Of a stretch of DNA of 37,076 nt, positions 1 to 10,094 are shown in pieces. A model generated the notes under the pieces. That model was not told where the DNA came from and ran no database searches. It saw nothing but the letters and a program-made list of their open reading frames with translations. Position 1 is the first letter of the stretch, and the number at the start of each line of letters is the position of its first letter. A program made the position numbers and the translations under genes. The stretch spans positions 236,624 through 273,699 of the forward strand of contig NW_019775640.1 of NCBI RefSeq assembly GCF_001039355.2, written 5' to 3'. Source of the DNA: Lingula anatina. Its lineage: Eukaryota > Brachiopoda > Lingulata > Lingulida > Lingulidae.

Positions 1-503
1 GTCATATCAACATAGTTTCAACGTTGACCGTCAACGTTGATTCAACATTGATACCTCAAGGTTGATTCAACCTTGATGGTTCAACGTTGAGTCAACTTTC
101 ATAGTCAACGTCATATCAACATAGTTTCAACGTTGACCGTCAACGTTGATTCAACATTGATACCTCAAGGTTGATTCAACCTTGATGGTTCAACGTTGAT
201 TCAACTTTCATAGTCAACGTCATATCAACATAGTTTCAACGTTGACCGTCAACGTTGATTCAACATTGATACCTCAAGGTTGATTCAACCTTGATGGTTC
301 AATGTTGATTCAACTTCCATAGTCAATGTCATATCAACATAGTTTCAACGTTGACTGTCAACGTTGATTCAACATTGATACCTCAAGGTTGATTCAACCT
401 TGATGGTTCAACGTTGAGTCAACTTTCATAGTCAACGTCATATCAACATAGTTTCAACGTTGACCATCAACGTTGATTCAACATTGATTCAATGTTGATT
501 TGC
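1..503. repeat. 109-bp satellite array
   Basis: Four full copies and one partial copy of a 109-bp unit. The word GTCATATCAAC recurs at 1, 110, 219, 328 and 437, exactly 109 apart. Each unit is built from short palindromic words of the form TCAACNTTGA (TTCAACGTTGA, TTCAACATTGA, TCAAGGTTGA), so it is a higher-order repeat of a roughly 12-bp motif. Copies differ at a few bases, mostly C/T changes at CG sites. The array is cut by the window start. Confidence 0.97.
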
Positions 504-1550
504 CCGCTGGGATAGTACATGTACATGTAAACTAATCATGGACTGATATCATATTATATATATCAGGCATTTTACAAAAAAGGGCAACACCAATAGTTAC
601 ATTCACTGGCACAATGAACACCAATAGTTACATTCACTGGCACAATGAACAGTGAAGTGTACCAGGGCATTCTTCATGACACTCTGATTCTGTTTCTGCA
701 AGAAAGGTAAGCAGCAATCAGCAGTTTTAAAACAGAGTCAATCAGTATTATTGTATATCAATACGTACATTGTCAATGTTTGTTCATTAACTGAAAGGCC
801 TGAAAATAGTAACACTTAGTATCTCTTCTGAACTAACCACAAGTTTCAAATTTACTTTTAGAACTTATTTATCCTACTTGAATATAGGGAAGTGTGTGTA
901 CAAGGCTAAATGTACAAAGTTTATTATCTCATGCACATTCCCTTATGGACCTCTTTTTATCATACCAGCAGGGTTCTACCAAAGTAAACTATCTAGCAAA
1001 ACATTATATTGTTTTGACAGATGAAGCAGTGCATTGTTTCATTGTGTCATTATTTCATATATCCAGTTGGATGATCTTGGATCATGTTGATTCTATGAAA
1101 GCGTCCCCCTCAAGGATAACCTCTCTTTGCGACAATCTCCTCCCAGGACCCCACCCACCTTTATTTATTTGAATCACGTGCATGATTCTGTAAGATTAAT
1201 AGATACTTCTAATACAATTTTTATGCATTATTACATAATGATATACAGCATTATTATCACCAACTTTTTTGAGGCTGTTTGTAGAAAAATCCTTCCTATA
1301 TGATTTTATATAATTGTTGGTGGATACATTAATATAACATCAATCTAAACCTGTCTCCTGCATGTAAATTATTGATACTTATATAGTCATTATTTTTCAA
1401 AATTCTGAAACAATCTTGTGAAAAGGAGTAATTTTCCACTCTAGTAACATAGCTGGTTAACAATTAATGAGCAAAGGTGACTTCATTACATAGTTCTTTT
1501 TCAGTAAAAGTAACCTTTTCAGTAACATATGTATCTGCATTTTCTTTCAG
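504..1550. other. Non-coding stretch with a 31-bp tandem duplication
   Basis: No gene seen. The only clear structure is two tandem copies of a 31-bp word at 586-616 and 617-647 (containing CACCAATAGTTACATTCAC). The rest is AT-rich single-copy-looking sequence. An open stretch at 894-1172 has no splice sites or protein-like composition and was not called. Confidence 0.8.
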
Positions 1551-1580
1551 AAACCTTTTCAGGTGTGTTTACAGGGTTAA

Positions 1581-1700
1581 GGGCAGAGTGAGAGAGAGCA
1601 AAAGAGGCTGACTTTCTTTAGATCTGAAAGACGTCCTGCCTTGCCAGCAGCTGAAGCAGGTCCCAGCTGCAGATCATCTTTTGAAACAAAATCTGAAACT
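1581..1700 (+). CDS. Candidate internal exon, unrecognised
   Basis: A 40-codon open stretch ends at a consensus donor (ACT|GTAAGT at 1701). Acceptors lie upstream at 1550 (TTTCTTTCAG) and 1574 (TTTACAG), but the open frame begins only at 1581 after a TAA, so the true 5' edge is unclear. The peptide is basic then Ser/Ala/Pro/Glu-rich (RSERRPALPAAEAGPS inside), which looks like a disordered linker of a nuclear protein. I do not recognise the family. It may belong with the next exon-like segment at 2105, on the same strand. Confidence 0.35.
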
Positions 1701-2104
1701 GTAAGTCATGTTAACAGCACTGCCCTGAGTCATTCAGTTTTTAACTTAGGTTGTCCATAAATACTGTTCATGTTAATAAAATTTAAATATTGCAGAGGAG
1801 GAGAATATATTTTGACCAATTAATGTGATTCATTAAAATATGCTAGCATAGTAATGTGTATTGATGGTCATTAATTAACATCATAATTTCTTGGGATCAT
1901 GAAAGTATATACAAGAACTTAATACAGACAATTTGGCGAGGAAGAATTTTATGTTGTAAATGCCAAAAACCCTTCAGATTTGGCAGGATTGTGGTGTACT
2001 ATCCCTTAATTTCTATTTATATATAAAAAGCTGCAACAATTTCTGTTGTGAGACGTGTGTGTACCATTTTTTTCCTAATCACATATTGCACTTAATTTTT
2101 TTAG

Positions 2105-2373
2105 TTGGCTGTAGGGATTGGAGAGAACACTGGTGTTTTTTTTGTGCCAATCTCTGCCAGAAACAAAAGAAAAATTGGTGGAACAGTTAATATAACTGTT
2201 GAACCAGCAACCGCAAATGCTGCAGATTTGACAAGAATGCCAAGTGGACACTTGCCTATCCAGATGGAAGTCAAGTTGTCAAACTAGCAGATAAATCTTC
2301 ACCTTTTAATTTAAAAGCAAATAAAGAATACCTCAGTGCAGAATATCGACGCATTAAGCTACTGTGAAGGAGG
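2105..2373 (+). pseudogene. Candidate exon with two overlapping frames, unrecognised
   Basis: The acceptor TTTTTTTAG ends at 2104 and a donor AGG|GTGAGT lies at 2374. One frame is open from 2105 to 2287 (begins LAVGIGENTGVFFVPIS). A second frame, open from 2206 to a stop at 2365-2367, looks more protein-like (WTLAYPDGSQVVKLADKS, then a Lys/Tyr/Arg-rich tail). The switch suggests one frameshift near 2200-2230, so the exon is probably decayed. The family is not recognised; the PDGS..VKLA..PF pattern resembles a small beta-rich module, but I cannot name it. Confidence 0.35.
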
Positions 2374-3558
2374 GTGAGTATTACTATTACTTGTTCTCAT
2401 CTTAAAGATCAGTCCTTGTAAGTGCCAAACCAAATATTAATTAAAACTATATAATTCAGCATTATTAGTCTTTTGGATGACATTAATTGATTTGGTGTGT
2501 TAACTATTGCTGGCAAATATTTTGGTTAAGTTTATACATGTTAAGTTTATACAAGTCTTTATATGTGCCAACATGAATGTTTGTTTCACATCATATTTGC
2601 TGAGATGCTTTAAGGTTAATTTGACAGGTGTCCTTCAATTATAACCATACACATATATATGTTTATATACAGTACTGTACATATATATGTTTATATACAG
2701 AGTGTTTGATGTAAAAAAATTGAAAATTTGGAAGTGAATATAAATATAAACCTTGTAAAAACCATCACTGATACATATGATGATTGAAATGTTTAGAGAA
2801 GATTTGGATTTTAAAAAACTTTTTGAAAAGATTGCATTAAAGATATGTGCTTATTTTTTTAATTTAAAGAAAAGCAGAGAGGTACCGGTTTGGCCAACTG
2901 GGCAAGAACTGGCATGTGACTGTGGTGATCTTCTGAAACAATTCTAAGGGGTATGTGTTATTATACAGGTAAGTTATAATTTCATTGCTAACTGTAATTA
3001 TATTGCTAATATGAAACCTGCTCTTTCTTTGTGTTATAATAACAGACAAAATATTTTTTTACACATACCAAACCTTATAATTTTATTTTATTTCACCATA
3101 GAACATTTACCCACATTTTTGAACATGTGAAACAGGAGTAGTTTGCAGTTGCCTCTAAAGGGGTTCCTCAGATTAAGCAAGCCAGCATCAGGTACCTGTC
3201 CATTTTATTTACAAATACATGAATGAAAACAGCTAGTATGTTTTTTATTCTGTTGTGTGGGAATAAGGATCAATGCATTTTCACTCAACTCAAAGTAGAT
3301 GTTTACAAAAGATGATTACTTTGATACATGTATTAATTATTCAATTAATTTCTGTATTGGTACATGCATTATCACTGCCTTCCAGATACAGGGATCTCTC
3401 GAGGCTGCGTTTTTGCGCCATTGGCGCGCACATATTTTTAATGACGCATTTTTTCAATAGCAGTGCGTCCCAAGGGCGCATCAAAAATAAATAAAACTAG
3501 AGGATCAGAGAGGCGATACCGCCTCTGGATATTGTACCACCAGCTGGAGTAAGCGCAN
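2374..3558. other. Non-coding stretch
   Basis: No gene supported. It includes a short imperfect tandem duplication near 2650-2700 (ATATATATGTTTATATACAG twice) and AT-rich intron-like sequence. 3384-3557 is GC-richer, with many GCGC words and repeated GAGGCG/CGCCTC, and ends at a single N (3558). It looks like the truncated edge of a repeat element. Confidence 0.6.
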
Positions 3559-3719
3559 GCAGGCCCGTAGCCAGCAATTTCAAAAGGGGGGTTCTTTTTC
3601 TGAAAAAGTGGACCTTTTCCCATAAAAAATTCATGTACCTAGATCAAATCTTACCCAGAGTGGACCTTTTCCCAGCAAAAGGGGCGGTTCTTTCGAACCC
3701 CCCCTGGCTACGGGCCTGC
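3559..3719. mobile_element. Short palindromic MITE with 16-bp perfect inverted ends
   Basis: The element begins GCAGGCCCGTAGCCAG and ends with its exact reverse complement CTGGCTACGGGCCTGC, 161 bp in all. Internally it has G-runs near the left end and C-runs near the right end, plus two copies of GTGGACCTTTTCCCA, so the whole element can fold back. There is no coding capacity. From memory, similar GGCCCGTAGCCAG-ended repeats occur in several marine invertebrate genomes. A target-site duplication cannot be read because a single N abuts the left end. Confidence 0.85.
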
Positions 3720-4566
3720 ATGGCCTAGTTTTTTACCTCTCAAAAAGTTTGCAATATACTTTGTCTTTCAGTGGTCCCCGATTCTTTAATTTTACCAATG
3801 TTATCACTTTGAACCGCATAAAACACTTTTGGAAGTAAAAGAATCATATTAGAAACTATCACTACACTTTCTTCTTATCATTTTATATTTATTCATCTTA
3901 GTATTGCCACTGACATATCTACTAGTGCCTCAATTTAGGACTCATTCACAATGACACTATTGGTCTATGTAAATCAATCCAACTCCACAGGGACTCTTGC
4001 TGAATGCAATTGGATTGGCTCGCCTCCTTTTGTTTATAACATGCTTGTTTTCGATTTTCTACTCAAAGCTAGGGGGTGGTATGCTAATCTCTTAATCTGA
4101 TTGTATTCAGCAAGAGTCCCCCTGAATTGATCTACCTAGACAGATAAAGCACTGAATGCACTCTTATTTTTATTGGGACTGAGTTCTTAGACCTCAATAT
4201 TCTTACACAGTCATGTAAATAAAACAACAACAATAAATAATAATTTTCAATATTTATTTGTAATTAAAAGTTGGTTGGTACATTTATAATGTTGAAATGA
4301 TAATTCTCAGAAAAACAAAGGTCAAATACATTTTCAAGAAGTGCATTTAAATTGAAATTTATGAATAAAGTTGATGAAATCATATAATTACCTAAAATAA
4401 TATAAGTATGATAAATAATGACAAAAACTGCACTGTAGACTTTCAATTTAATTTTCAAAGACTTATAAACACTGTATTTATAAGCATCTTTATAGTACTT
4501 TTAATTACATTTGTGCACTAAAAATGTTCCCATGTAAATTTCTATATACTCTGTACATATTTCACA
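3720..4566. other. Non-coding stretch
   Basis: AT-rich sequence with no convincing exon. An imperfect inverted pair lies at about 3980-4010 (CAGGGACTCTTGCTGAATG) and 4106-4130 (CATTCAGCAAGAGTCCCCCTG in reverse sense), enclosing about 100 bp. This could be another small fold-back element. Confidence 0.6.
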
Positions 4567-4570
4567 TTAA

Positions 4571-4901
4571 AGGGATAACTCTTCGTTTTGGCCAAAAAAT
4601 GAAATTTCCTGGAGTAAACAACAATTTTCCCACACTAACCAATGGTTAATGAATCCATTTTTACATTCAAAGTTAGTCCCTGTTTTTTTTCTAAAAAGTT
4701 TGGTTTTTGTTTAAATCTCTTAAGAGATTATAACAGAGTATAGCCATCAATGGAGGTCACGTGATCTGAAGACAAGCTTCTATCCGAATAATAGCTATAA
4801 CTGCTGTTTTTGTCATTAAACAGAATATATTATATTTCTATGAGTTATTCACAATGTTTTTATTGTGAAATATAGATCTCATACGAAGAGTTATTATCCC
4901 T
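4571..4901 (-). mobile_element. TTAA-flanked MITE, copy 1
   Basis: The element is flanked by TTAA at 4567-4570 and 4902-4905. The inverted ends are AGGGATAACTCTTCG on the left (a 3-4 bp deletion relative to the other end) and CGAAGAGTTATTATCCCT on the right. Its body is the reverse complement of the copy at 9071-9408, including the central palindrome around TCTCTTAAGAGA. TTAA target duplications are typical of piggyBac and Kolobok families; which one mobilised this element cannot be told from the ends alone. No coding capacity. Confidence 0.9.
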
Positions 4902-4973
4902 TTAAGGAAACAAAAGCCTGAAATTTACTGCAAAGAGACTGTAGTTTGCTGCTTTTAACATGTCCATTCTCTT

Positions 4974-5121
4974 ATCACTGTATATCATGTCCACAGTGTG
5001 TTCAGTGATTTCCATATGAGACTACAGACACATATATAACTATGATCATCACTGTATATCATGTCCACATTGTGTTCAGTGATTTCCATATGAGACTACA
5101 GACACATATACAACTATGATC
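4974..5121. repeat. 74-bp tandem duplication
   Basis: Two near-identical adjacent copies, 4974-5047 and 5048-5121, each starting ATCACTGTATATCATGTCC and ending in the ACATATA.AACTATGATC region. They differ at only two or so bases, so the duplication is recent. Confidence 0.95.
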
Positions 5122-5650
5122 TCCAATGCACTGATGAATAAAATAGTCACATCATAATCTATTTTGTGTCTTATCAGGAATTTTAATTTTAAGTGATAAG
5201 CTTTTTAGAAGGTGGCCATATTTGATCTGGGGATCCATTAGTCCACTGTTCTGAATGTAGCCAATGAGGCATGAGAGAGAAAATATAACAACAGTTATAG
5301 GAGTCTGAAATTTTCTTACTACTTAATTTCTCTTTCTCCCTTCTCTTTATCTATGCCTCTCTACAAGTTCAACCCAGTTTCTCTTAAATAAAATTCTGCA
5401 CTAATGAGGTTTATTAAATAAATAAACATTTTCTTTGATTACAAACAGCTCCAGAATTACCAGGTGGGAATTTACTAGGTACCAGTACTTATAACAGGCA
5501 TTAACAATGTGATGATTCAGTCATCATTCTGACTTGCTTTATCCACTATTAGTTCATTAGCACTACTTTAGGCAAGCTAACCCAATAAATAACTTTGGAT
5601 ATCTAAGATAAGAAAATGCCTTGTCTTTTGATTCGATTTCATGTAAAAAA
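5122..5650. other. Non-coding stretch
   Basis: AT-rich; no exon, inverted ends or repeat recognised. Confidence 0.7.
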
Positions 5651-6131
5651 TTAACAAAAGTTACAATATTACAAAGTAAGCAACAAAAACAATAATTATA
5701 AATCATCTTTTACATTAAGACTACAATGAGATCACAACAGTAGTGTACTGTACATATTAGTATAAAAGCTTCTATATACTTATTGCAAAAAAGTTGCTAA
5801 AATCTTTATTTTAAAACAATTCTCTGCATATTACTNCGGTGAGATGGCGGCAGAGCCAGAGGAGCCGGCGGAACATGCGGGTCGGGACTAAAACCATGTG
5901 TACCGCCAGCGCCTACGCTGGTGGTACAATTAACAAAAGTTACAATATTACAAAGTAAGCAACAAAAGCAATAATTATAAATCATCTTTTATAAAGACTA
6001 CAATGAGATCACAACAGTAGTATACTGTACATACTAGTATAAAAGCTTCAATATACGGTACTTATTGTAAAAAAGTTGCTAAAATCTTTATTTTAAAGAA
6101 ATAATATTAAAACAATTCTCTGCATATTACT
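5651..6131. repeat. Direct repeat flanking a single N and a GC-rich insert
   Basis: 5651-5835 and 5930-6131 are about 95% alike (both begin TTAACAAAAGTTACAATATT and end CTCTGCATATTACT). Between them lie a single N (5836) and 93 bp of GC-rich sequence. The arrangement is what results when two allelic contig ends are placed in tandem across a nominal gap, although a true duplication is possible. Confidence 0.85.
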
Positions 6132-6567
6132 AATACAAAATTGCTGCAGACATCTTTTATACTTAATTATCTTTGGGCAAACCATAAGATGAGCACTAAC
6201 ATAAGACTAGACAGCAAAGCTGGCAAAATATACAGACACAAAACATGTTGCAACAACAGAGTTTAATAGATTTTTTTCTGCACCAAATATATACAAATAT
6301 GGTCCAAGGCCTATGGGTTTTCAACTTCACCAGTTTTACCATTAGTTATATAATAGCTTCTTTCAATACTTATAAAACTGTGCACATGTATTGGTAAAAA
6401 TAATCAAATCCTGCTAATTTTTTTATTCATGCAGCCTTTTTTTACTAAACAAAGCCTCTGCAAATTTGATTTAAAACAAAAACATGGTTTGGTATTTTGG
6501 TAAGACAGTCACCGAAATACATGCAAAAAATAAATAAATAAATAATTTATGTGTTTTTTTTTTTACT
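6132..6567. other. Non-coding stretch
   Basis: AT-rich; nothing recognised beyond simple (AAAT)n-like sequence near 6530. Confidence 0.7.
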
Positions 6568-6955
6568 CAAAATGGGGGGGGGGGGGGGGGTCCCCCATTT
6601 TCAGAATGAACACCGGGGGATGTTTGGGGGGGGCAAAAGGAACAGGGCCCCTATCTCNCAGTGGATGTCTGTGGATGGCTACAGGAACATGGACCCTATC
6701 TCCTGATGTCAGGGAGGAAAAAATAATAAAAAAAGGAGGGGGGGGGGCATGCACCATGTTCAGAATGAATACCAGTGGATGTCTGTGGATGGCTACAGGA
6801 ACATGGACCCTATCTCCTGATGTCAGGGAGGAAAAAATAATAAAAAAAGGAGGGGGGGGGGCATGCACCATGTTCAGAATGAATACCAGTGGATGTCTGT
6901 GGATGGCTACAGGAACATGGACCCTATCTCCTGATGTCAGGGAGGAAAAAGAAAT
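6568..6955. repeat. Poly-G tract and 114-bp tandem repeat
   Basis: A run of about 18 G at 6573-6590 is followed by repeats of a 114-bp unit. GGATGTCTGTGGATGGCTAC starts at 6663, 6777 and 6891; a degenerate partial copy precedes at about 6600. Each full unit carries its own run of 9-10 G before CATGCACCATG. A single N lies at 6658. The long open frames here on both strands arise from the repeat having a length divisible by three and are not genes. Confidence 0.93.
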
Positions 6956-7121
6956 GGTTGGAGCCTGGTACACAAACCTTGACTTCATTGAGACAAATCA
7001 TCTCCAAGTTCCAACAAAAGATTTCAGGACATTATGTCAGGAACAAGTATTTTCCCCAAATAAAGATAGGGAGATGATATTGTAACGATACCCCCCTTGG
7101 TTTAAGATCTCCTTATTCTTT

Positions 7122-7624
7122 ATGGCCTACTGCAGCTCATGACACAACAGCACCAGCGAAACCTCAAATCTAATGGTGTTAGGTCAAGAAATTGATTTAC
7201 TGGTACACGCAATGATTGAGGAACCTCCGGGTTCACCTGCTTTACAAACCGATTATGCTTTGCAATTGCGTGAAAACTTGAGTAGTGTCTGGAAACGAGT
7301 GAGAGAGAAGCTCAAGAAGAGTGCTGTTGTACAGAAGAGTAACTATGATTCCCGAGTACATTGGCAAGTATACAAAGTAGGAAAAAAAATATGGTACATT
7401 GTGTTCAACAAAAAGAAGGGTGTGAATCCAAAACTACAGCCAAAATGGACAGGACCATATGGGTGGTAGATCAAATTTCATACAGAGTATACCCAATAAA
7501 GCTTAGCCACAAGCATAAACCCGAAGTTGTGCACTACGATAATTTAAAAGTTTTGTCACTAACTCCAGAGTCCATGGGTCCAATTGACACTTGTAGCTCA
7601 GTCTCGACCAAGAGACTTACCTGA
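7122..7624 (+). pseudogene. Ty3/Gypsy integrase C-terminal fragment (broken)
   Basis: The end of a retrotransposon integrase: the tail of the catalytic core, then the C-terminal domain. Visible landmarks in order are MAYCSS (core end) followed by an in-frame TGA at 7140, VLGQEIDLLV (the usual LGRE..LPVD step), an Arg/Lys-rich helix ending YDSRVH, then VGKKIWY and KKKGVNPKLQPKWTGPY, the GPY-type module. At about 7460 the frame changes: the expected continuation VVDQISYRVYPI and HYDNLKV lies in another frame. One stop and one frameshift make it inactive, and no catalytic triad or reverse transcriptase is present. It is unrelated in position to the gag-protease copy at 32-34 kb. Confidence 0.85.
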
Positions 7625-7755
7625 GTCATGCAAATTAATGTAATCCGGATTTACCGTTTTCTGTTGTTTGTTTCTAATATCCCCCCCCCCCCCTTACATT
7701 CCAGCAGATTTGCTAGGTCAGCTTTCCAGTAACCTACTCTTACTTTCTCTCTTAG

Positions 7756-7889
7756 ACATGCCAGGCTGTCTGTACTGTAGGAAGATGTTTACAGATAGAA
7801 GCAACCGGAAGCGTCATGAGAGGAACTACTTAAATTGCCACTGCAGTTTAAAATTTGTAGAAAACTGTATGTTGGCAGAGCATTATTAA
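7756..7889 (+). pseudogene. C2H2 zinc-finger exon, degenerate
   Basis: The acceptor CTCTCTTAG ends at 7755; the reading frame starts with ATG at 7758 and stops at 7887. The first finger is clear: C-L-Y-C, Phe eight residues into the exon protein, R..RKRHE. The second histidine is lost, and the next finger begins at once (CHCSLKFVENCMLAEHY) with one His. The spacing implies a deletion between the two fingers. Downstream to about 8200, a Ser/Pro-rich frame (SSSPRHLGEAPSAGG, then KVEPTPERDEH) may be the continuation after a frameshift. It probably acted as a nuclear DNA-binding protein. It may be the 5' part of the gene whose later exons lie at 8527-9783. Confidence 0.5.
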
Positions 7890-8526
7890 TGCAAGCATGC
7901 TCTGAGGAAGGATGAGTAGAAGTGTCCAGCAGTCCTAGACATCTTGGAGAAGCCCCCTCTGCTGGTGGACGTAACACCTGGGGAGGAGGTGACCCTCACT
8001 CGTCCCCTTTCTCCAGCCCCAGGTCAACTGGAAGAAATTTGAAAGTAGAACCAACCCCTGAACGAGACGAACACCTAAGTTCCTCGGAGGGATAGGAAGA
8101 GCAACCAACCAGTAAAGTGAGCAGGAGAGAAGTAAAGGAGGAAGACGGGGAAATAGTGAATGTGGATTTTCTCTGTTCTTTTCAGTGGCTATAATTCCCA
8201 ATGAGTGCCATTTACAAACAAGTGCCAACACAGATGACTTGGTTACTGTTGATCTTGAATCATTGCTATGTGTAGACGGTTTAGATTGCCAAAGTATGTT
8301 TATGTACTTATTTTCAAAAAAAATAAATAAAAATAATAATAATAAAAAAAAATAATGTCATAAAATATTCAAAAAGAAACTAGCTTCCTTGATGTTTTTA
8401 TAAGATTATGGATAGCCATTAAAAATAAAAAAGAAAAAAATTAAGTAAAATATACTAGTAGTGTTATACAATGTATGTATTCTTTTATTACAGGTAAATA
8501 TTATATAATTTTACAACTATTTACAG

Positions 8527-8957
8527 ATCCTCCACCATTCCCGTAGCATAAACTACACAAGTCAGACCAGAAGACAGGCAGAAGTTCCAGCAGATTAAGT
8601 CCAAATCCCGAAGAGGAGGAGGAAGCATGCCATCTCAACAACAGGTAAGTCATATTGAAGGGTCAATACAGATTTCATTTATACACAATATTTTACTGTG
8701 CTTGTACCCAAAGTACCTGTCTTCATCTGATATATTAAGTAAAAATACAAATTGTTTAATAAAATGCTTGAACTTTTGCATAAGTAACATTACAGTGTAT
8801 CATATGGTATCTCTTTCCTTCCTTGTAGAAAAAACAGAACAAGAGGTGGATAAACTCCAAAAGGAAGTCCTCAAGTAGGAGGCAATAAATGCCAAACTCA
8901 CTGAAAAGAAACTGTTATTAGAGATCCAACTGTTAGAGAAGAAACTTTTAGCAACTG
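8527..8957 (+). pseudogene. Two exons ending in a coiled coil
   Basis: Exon 8527-8644 (acceptor TATTTACAG, donor CAG|GTAAGT) and exon from 8829 (acceptor CCTTCCTTGTAG). The second encodes a Leu-heptad coiled coil: TEQEVDKLQKEVLK, an in-frame TAG where Leu is expected, then INAKLTEKKLLLEIQLLEKK, then TAA at about 8957. Joining in phase 1 gives a Glu codon across the intron, but that frame of the first exon has its own stop (near 8597). A highly similar Glu/Leu coil ends many Myb/SANT-like proteins and also precedes DUF4806 domains, so its parent gene is uncertain. Broken by at least two stops. Confidence 0.5.
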
Positions 8958-9070
8958 ATTAATTCTAAGCTAATAGTTCTAAAGATTCATTTTTTTCAGG
9001 GAAAACATATATGTACTATGTTTATTTTCATGGAGTTTTACAATTGTTGTGAATAGAGCTAGTTAATTAA

Positions 9071-9408
9071 AGGGATAATAACTCTTCGTATGGGATCCAT
9101 ATTTCACAATAAAAACATTGAGAATGACTCATAGAAATATAATATATTCTGCTTTACCACAAAAACGGCAGTTATAGCTATTTTTTCTGATATCTGAGCT
9201 TGTCTTTAGACCACGTGACCTCCATTGATGGCTATACTCTGTTAAAATCTCTTAAGAGATTTTAACAAAAAACCAAACTTTTTAGAAAAAAACCAGGGAC
9301 TAACTCTGAATGTATAAATGGATTCATTAACCATTGGTAAGTATGGGAAAATTGTTGTTTACTCCAGGAAAATTCATTTTTTTGCCGAAACGAAGAGTTA
9401 TTATCCCT
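9071..9408 (+). mobile_element. TTAA-flanked MITE, copy 2
   Basis: TTAA at 9067-9070 and 9409-9412. The ends AGGGATAATAACTCTTCG and CGAAGAGTTATTATCCCT are perfect 18-bp inverted repeats. In the middle, 9241-9266 is a perfect 26-bp palindrome with core TCTCTTAAGAGA. The element is the reverse complement of the copy at 4571-4901 and similar in length. It lies about 30 bp upstream of the DUF4806-like exon, inside what should be its intron acceptor region. Confidence 0.95.
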
Positions 9409-9419
9409 TTAATTGCTAA

Positions 9420-9783
9420 AAAACTGTCTCAATTGACGAGTTTGCATTTCTTATGGAGACTAGAGAAGATGTGGCAAGGGTTGAAAACATACTTAAAGAT
9501 AAGCATAAAATGAAATTACTGGTAAGTTTAAAAAAATAATAGCATGATTAATGTAGTGATTGTTGTGCTGAAGCTACCTTGGAATAAATAATTAGGCTGA
9601 TTTTTTTTTAAAAAAGTGGTTATTTGATAAATGATTAATATATTTTAATCTGAACACATCATTTGTTGGATGTATAAATCTGCTATACTAATTAAGAAGG
9701 TTTTATATTTATTTCAATAGTCAAACCACCTTGCCACACTGGGAGGATATTCTACCAAGGAAGTGGTAGACATGCATGTCTAA
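9420..9783 (+). pseudogene. DUF4806-like domain, two exons, truncated
   Basis: Exon about 9420-9521 (donor CTG|GTAAGT) joins in phase 0 to exon 9721-9783 (acceptor TTATTTCAATAG). The joined protein reads DEF.FLMETREDVARVE, a KDKHKMKLLSNHLATLGGY step, and STKEVVDMHV before TAA. The order acid-rich helix, LsxhLaxlGG, then xxdvV matches the start of DUF4806, found in many invertebrate genes of unknown function that often carry a coiled coil upstream. The usual C-terminal half of the domain is missing, so this is a fragment. The 5' edge is obscured by the MITE that ends at 9408. Confidence 0.5.
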
Positions 9784-9815
9784 TATTTTTAAAACTAACA
9801 TTGTTTGCCAGTGTA

Positions 9816-10094
9816 AAGATCAATTTCAAGGTCATATTTAGATTGCCAATTAACATATGACTTCTCATTCAAGTTCAATAGTAATTATGGGCGTATCTCT
9901 GTCAGTTTTGGAGATATAAGGGACGAAAAAGTTGCAAAGTTCAGTTCATGATGAAAAACAGGTCAAAGGTCAATTTAAAGTCACAGCTAAATTATCAGTA
10001 TATGACTTCCTACTCAATTTCAATAGTAACTATGGGCCAGTTTTGGAGATGTAACAGATAGAAAAGTTGCAAAGTTCTGTTCATGATGAAAAGA
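9816..10094. repeat. Diverged tandem duplication with a direct-repeat AGGTCA site
   Basis: Two diverged copies about 135-150 bp apart. Shared words include ATGACTTC, TTTTGGAGAT and GTTGCAAAGTTC.GTTCATGATG (9931 and 10066). At 9960-9972 the sequence AGGTCAAAGGTCA is a perfect direct repeat of AGGTCA with one spacer base (DR1). Similar AGGTCA-rich sequence is, from memory, common in invertebrate interspersed repeats, so the site may have no function here. Confidence 0.75.

Noticed and set aside
1-503. CRISPR-like spaced repeats
   Set aside because: The whole 109-bp unit repeats, with no unique spacers, and the context is eukaryotic.
6549-7085. 178- and 141-residue open frames on both strands
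   Set aside because: Created by a 114-bp tandem repeat whose length is a multiple of three; the composition follows the G-run.
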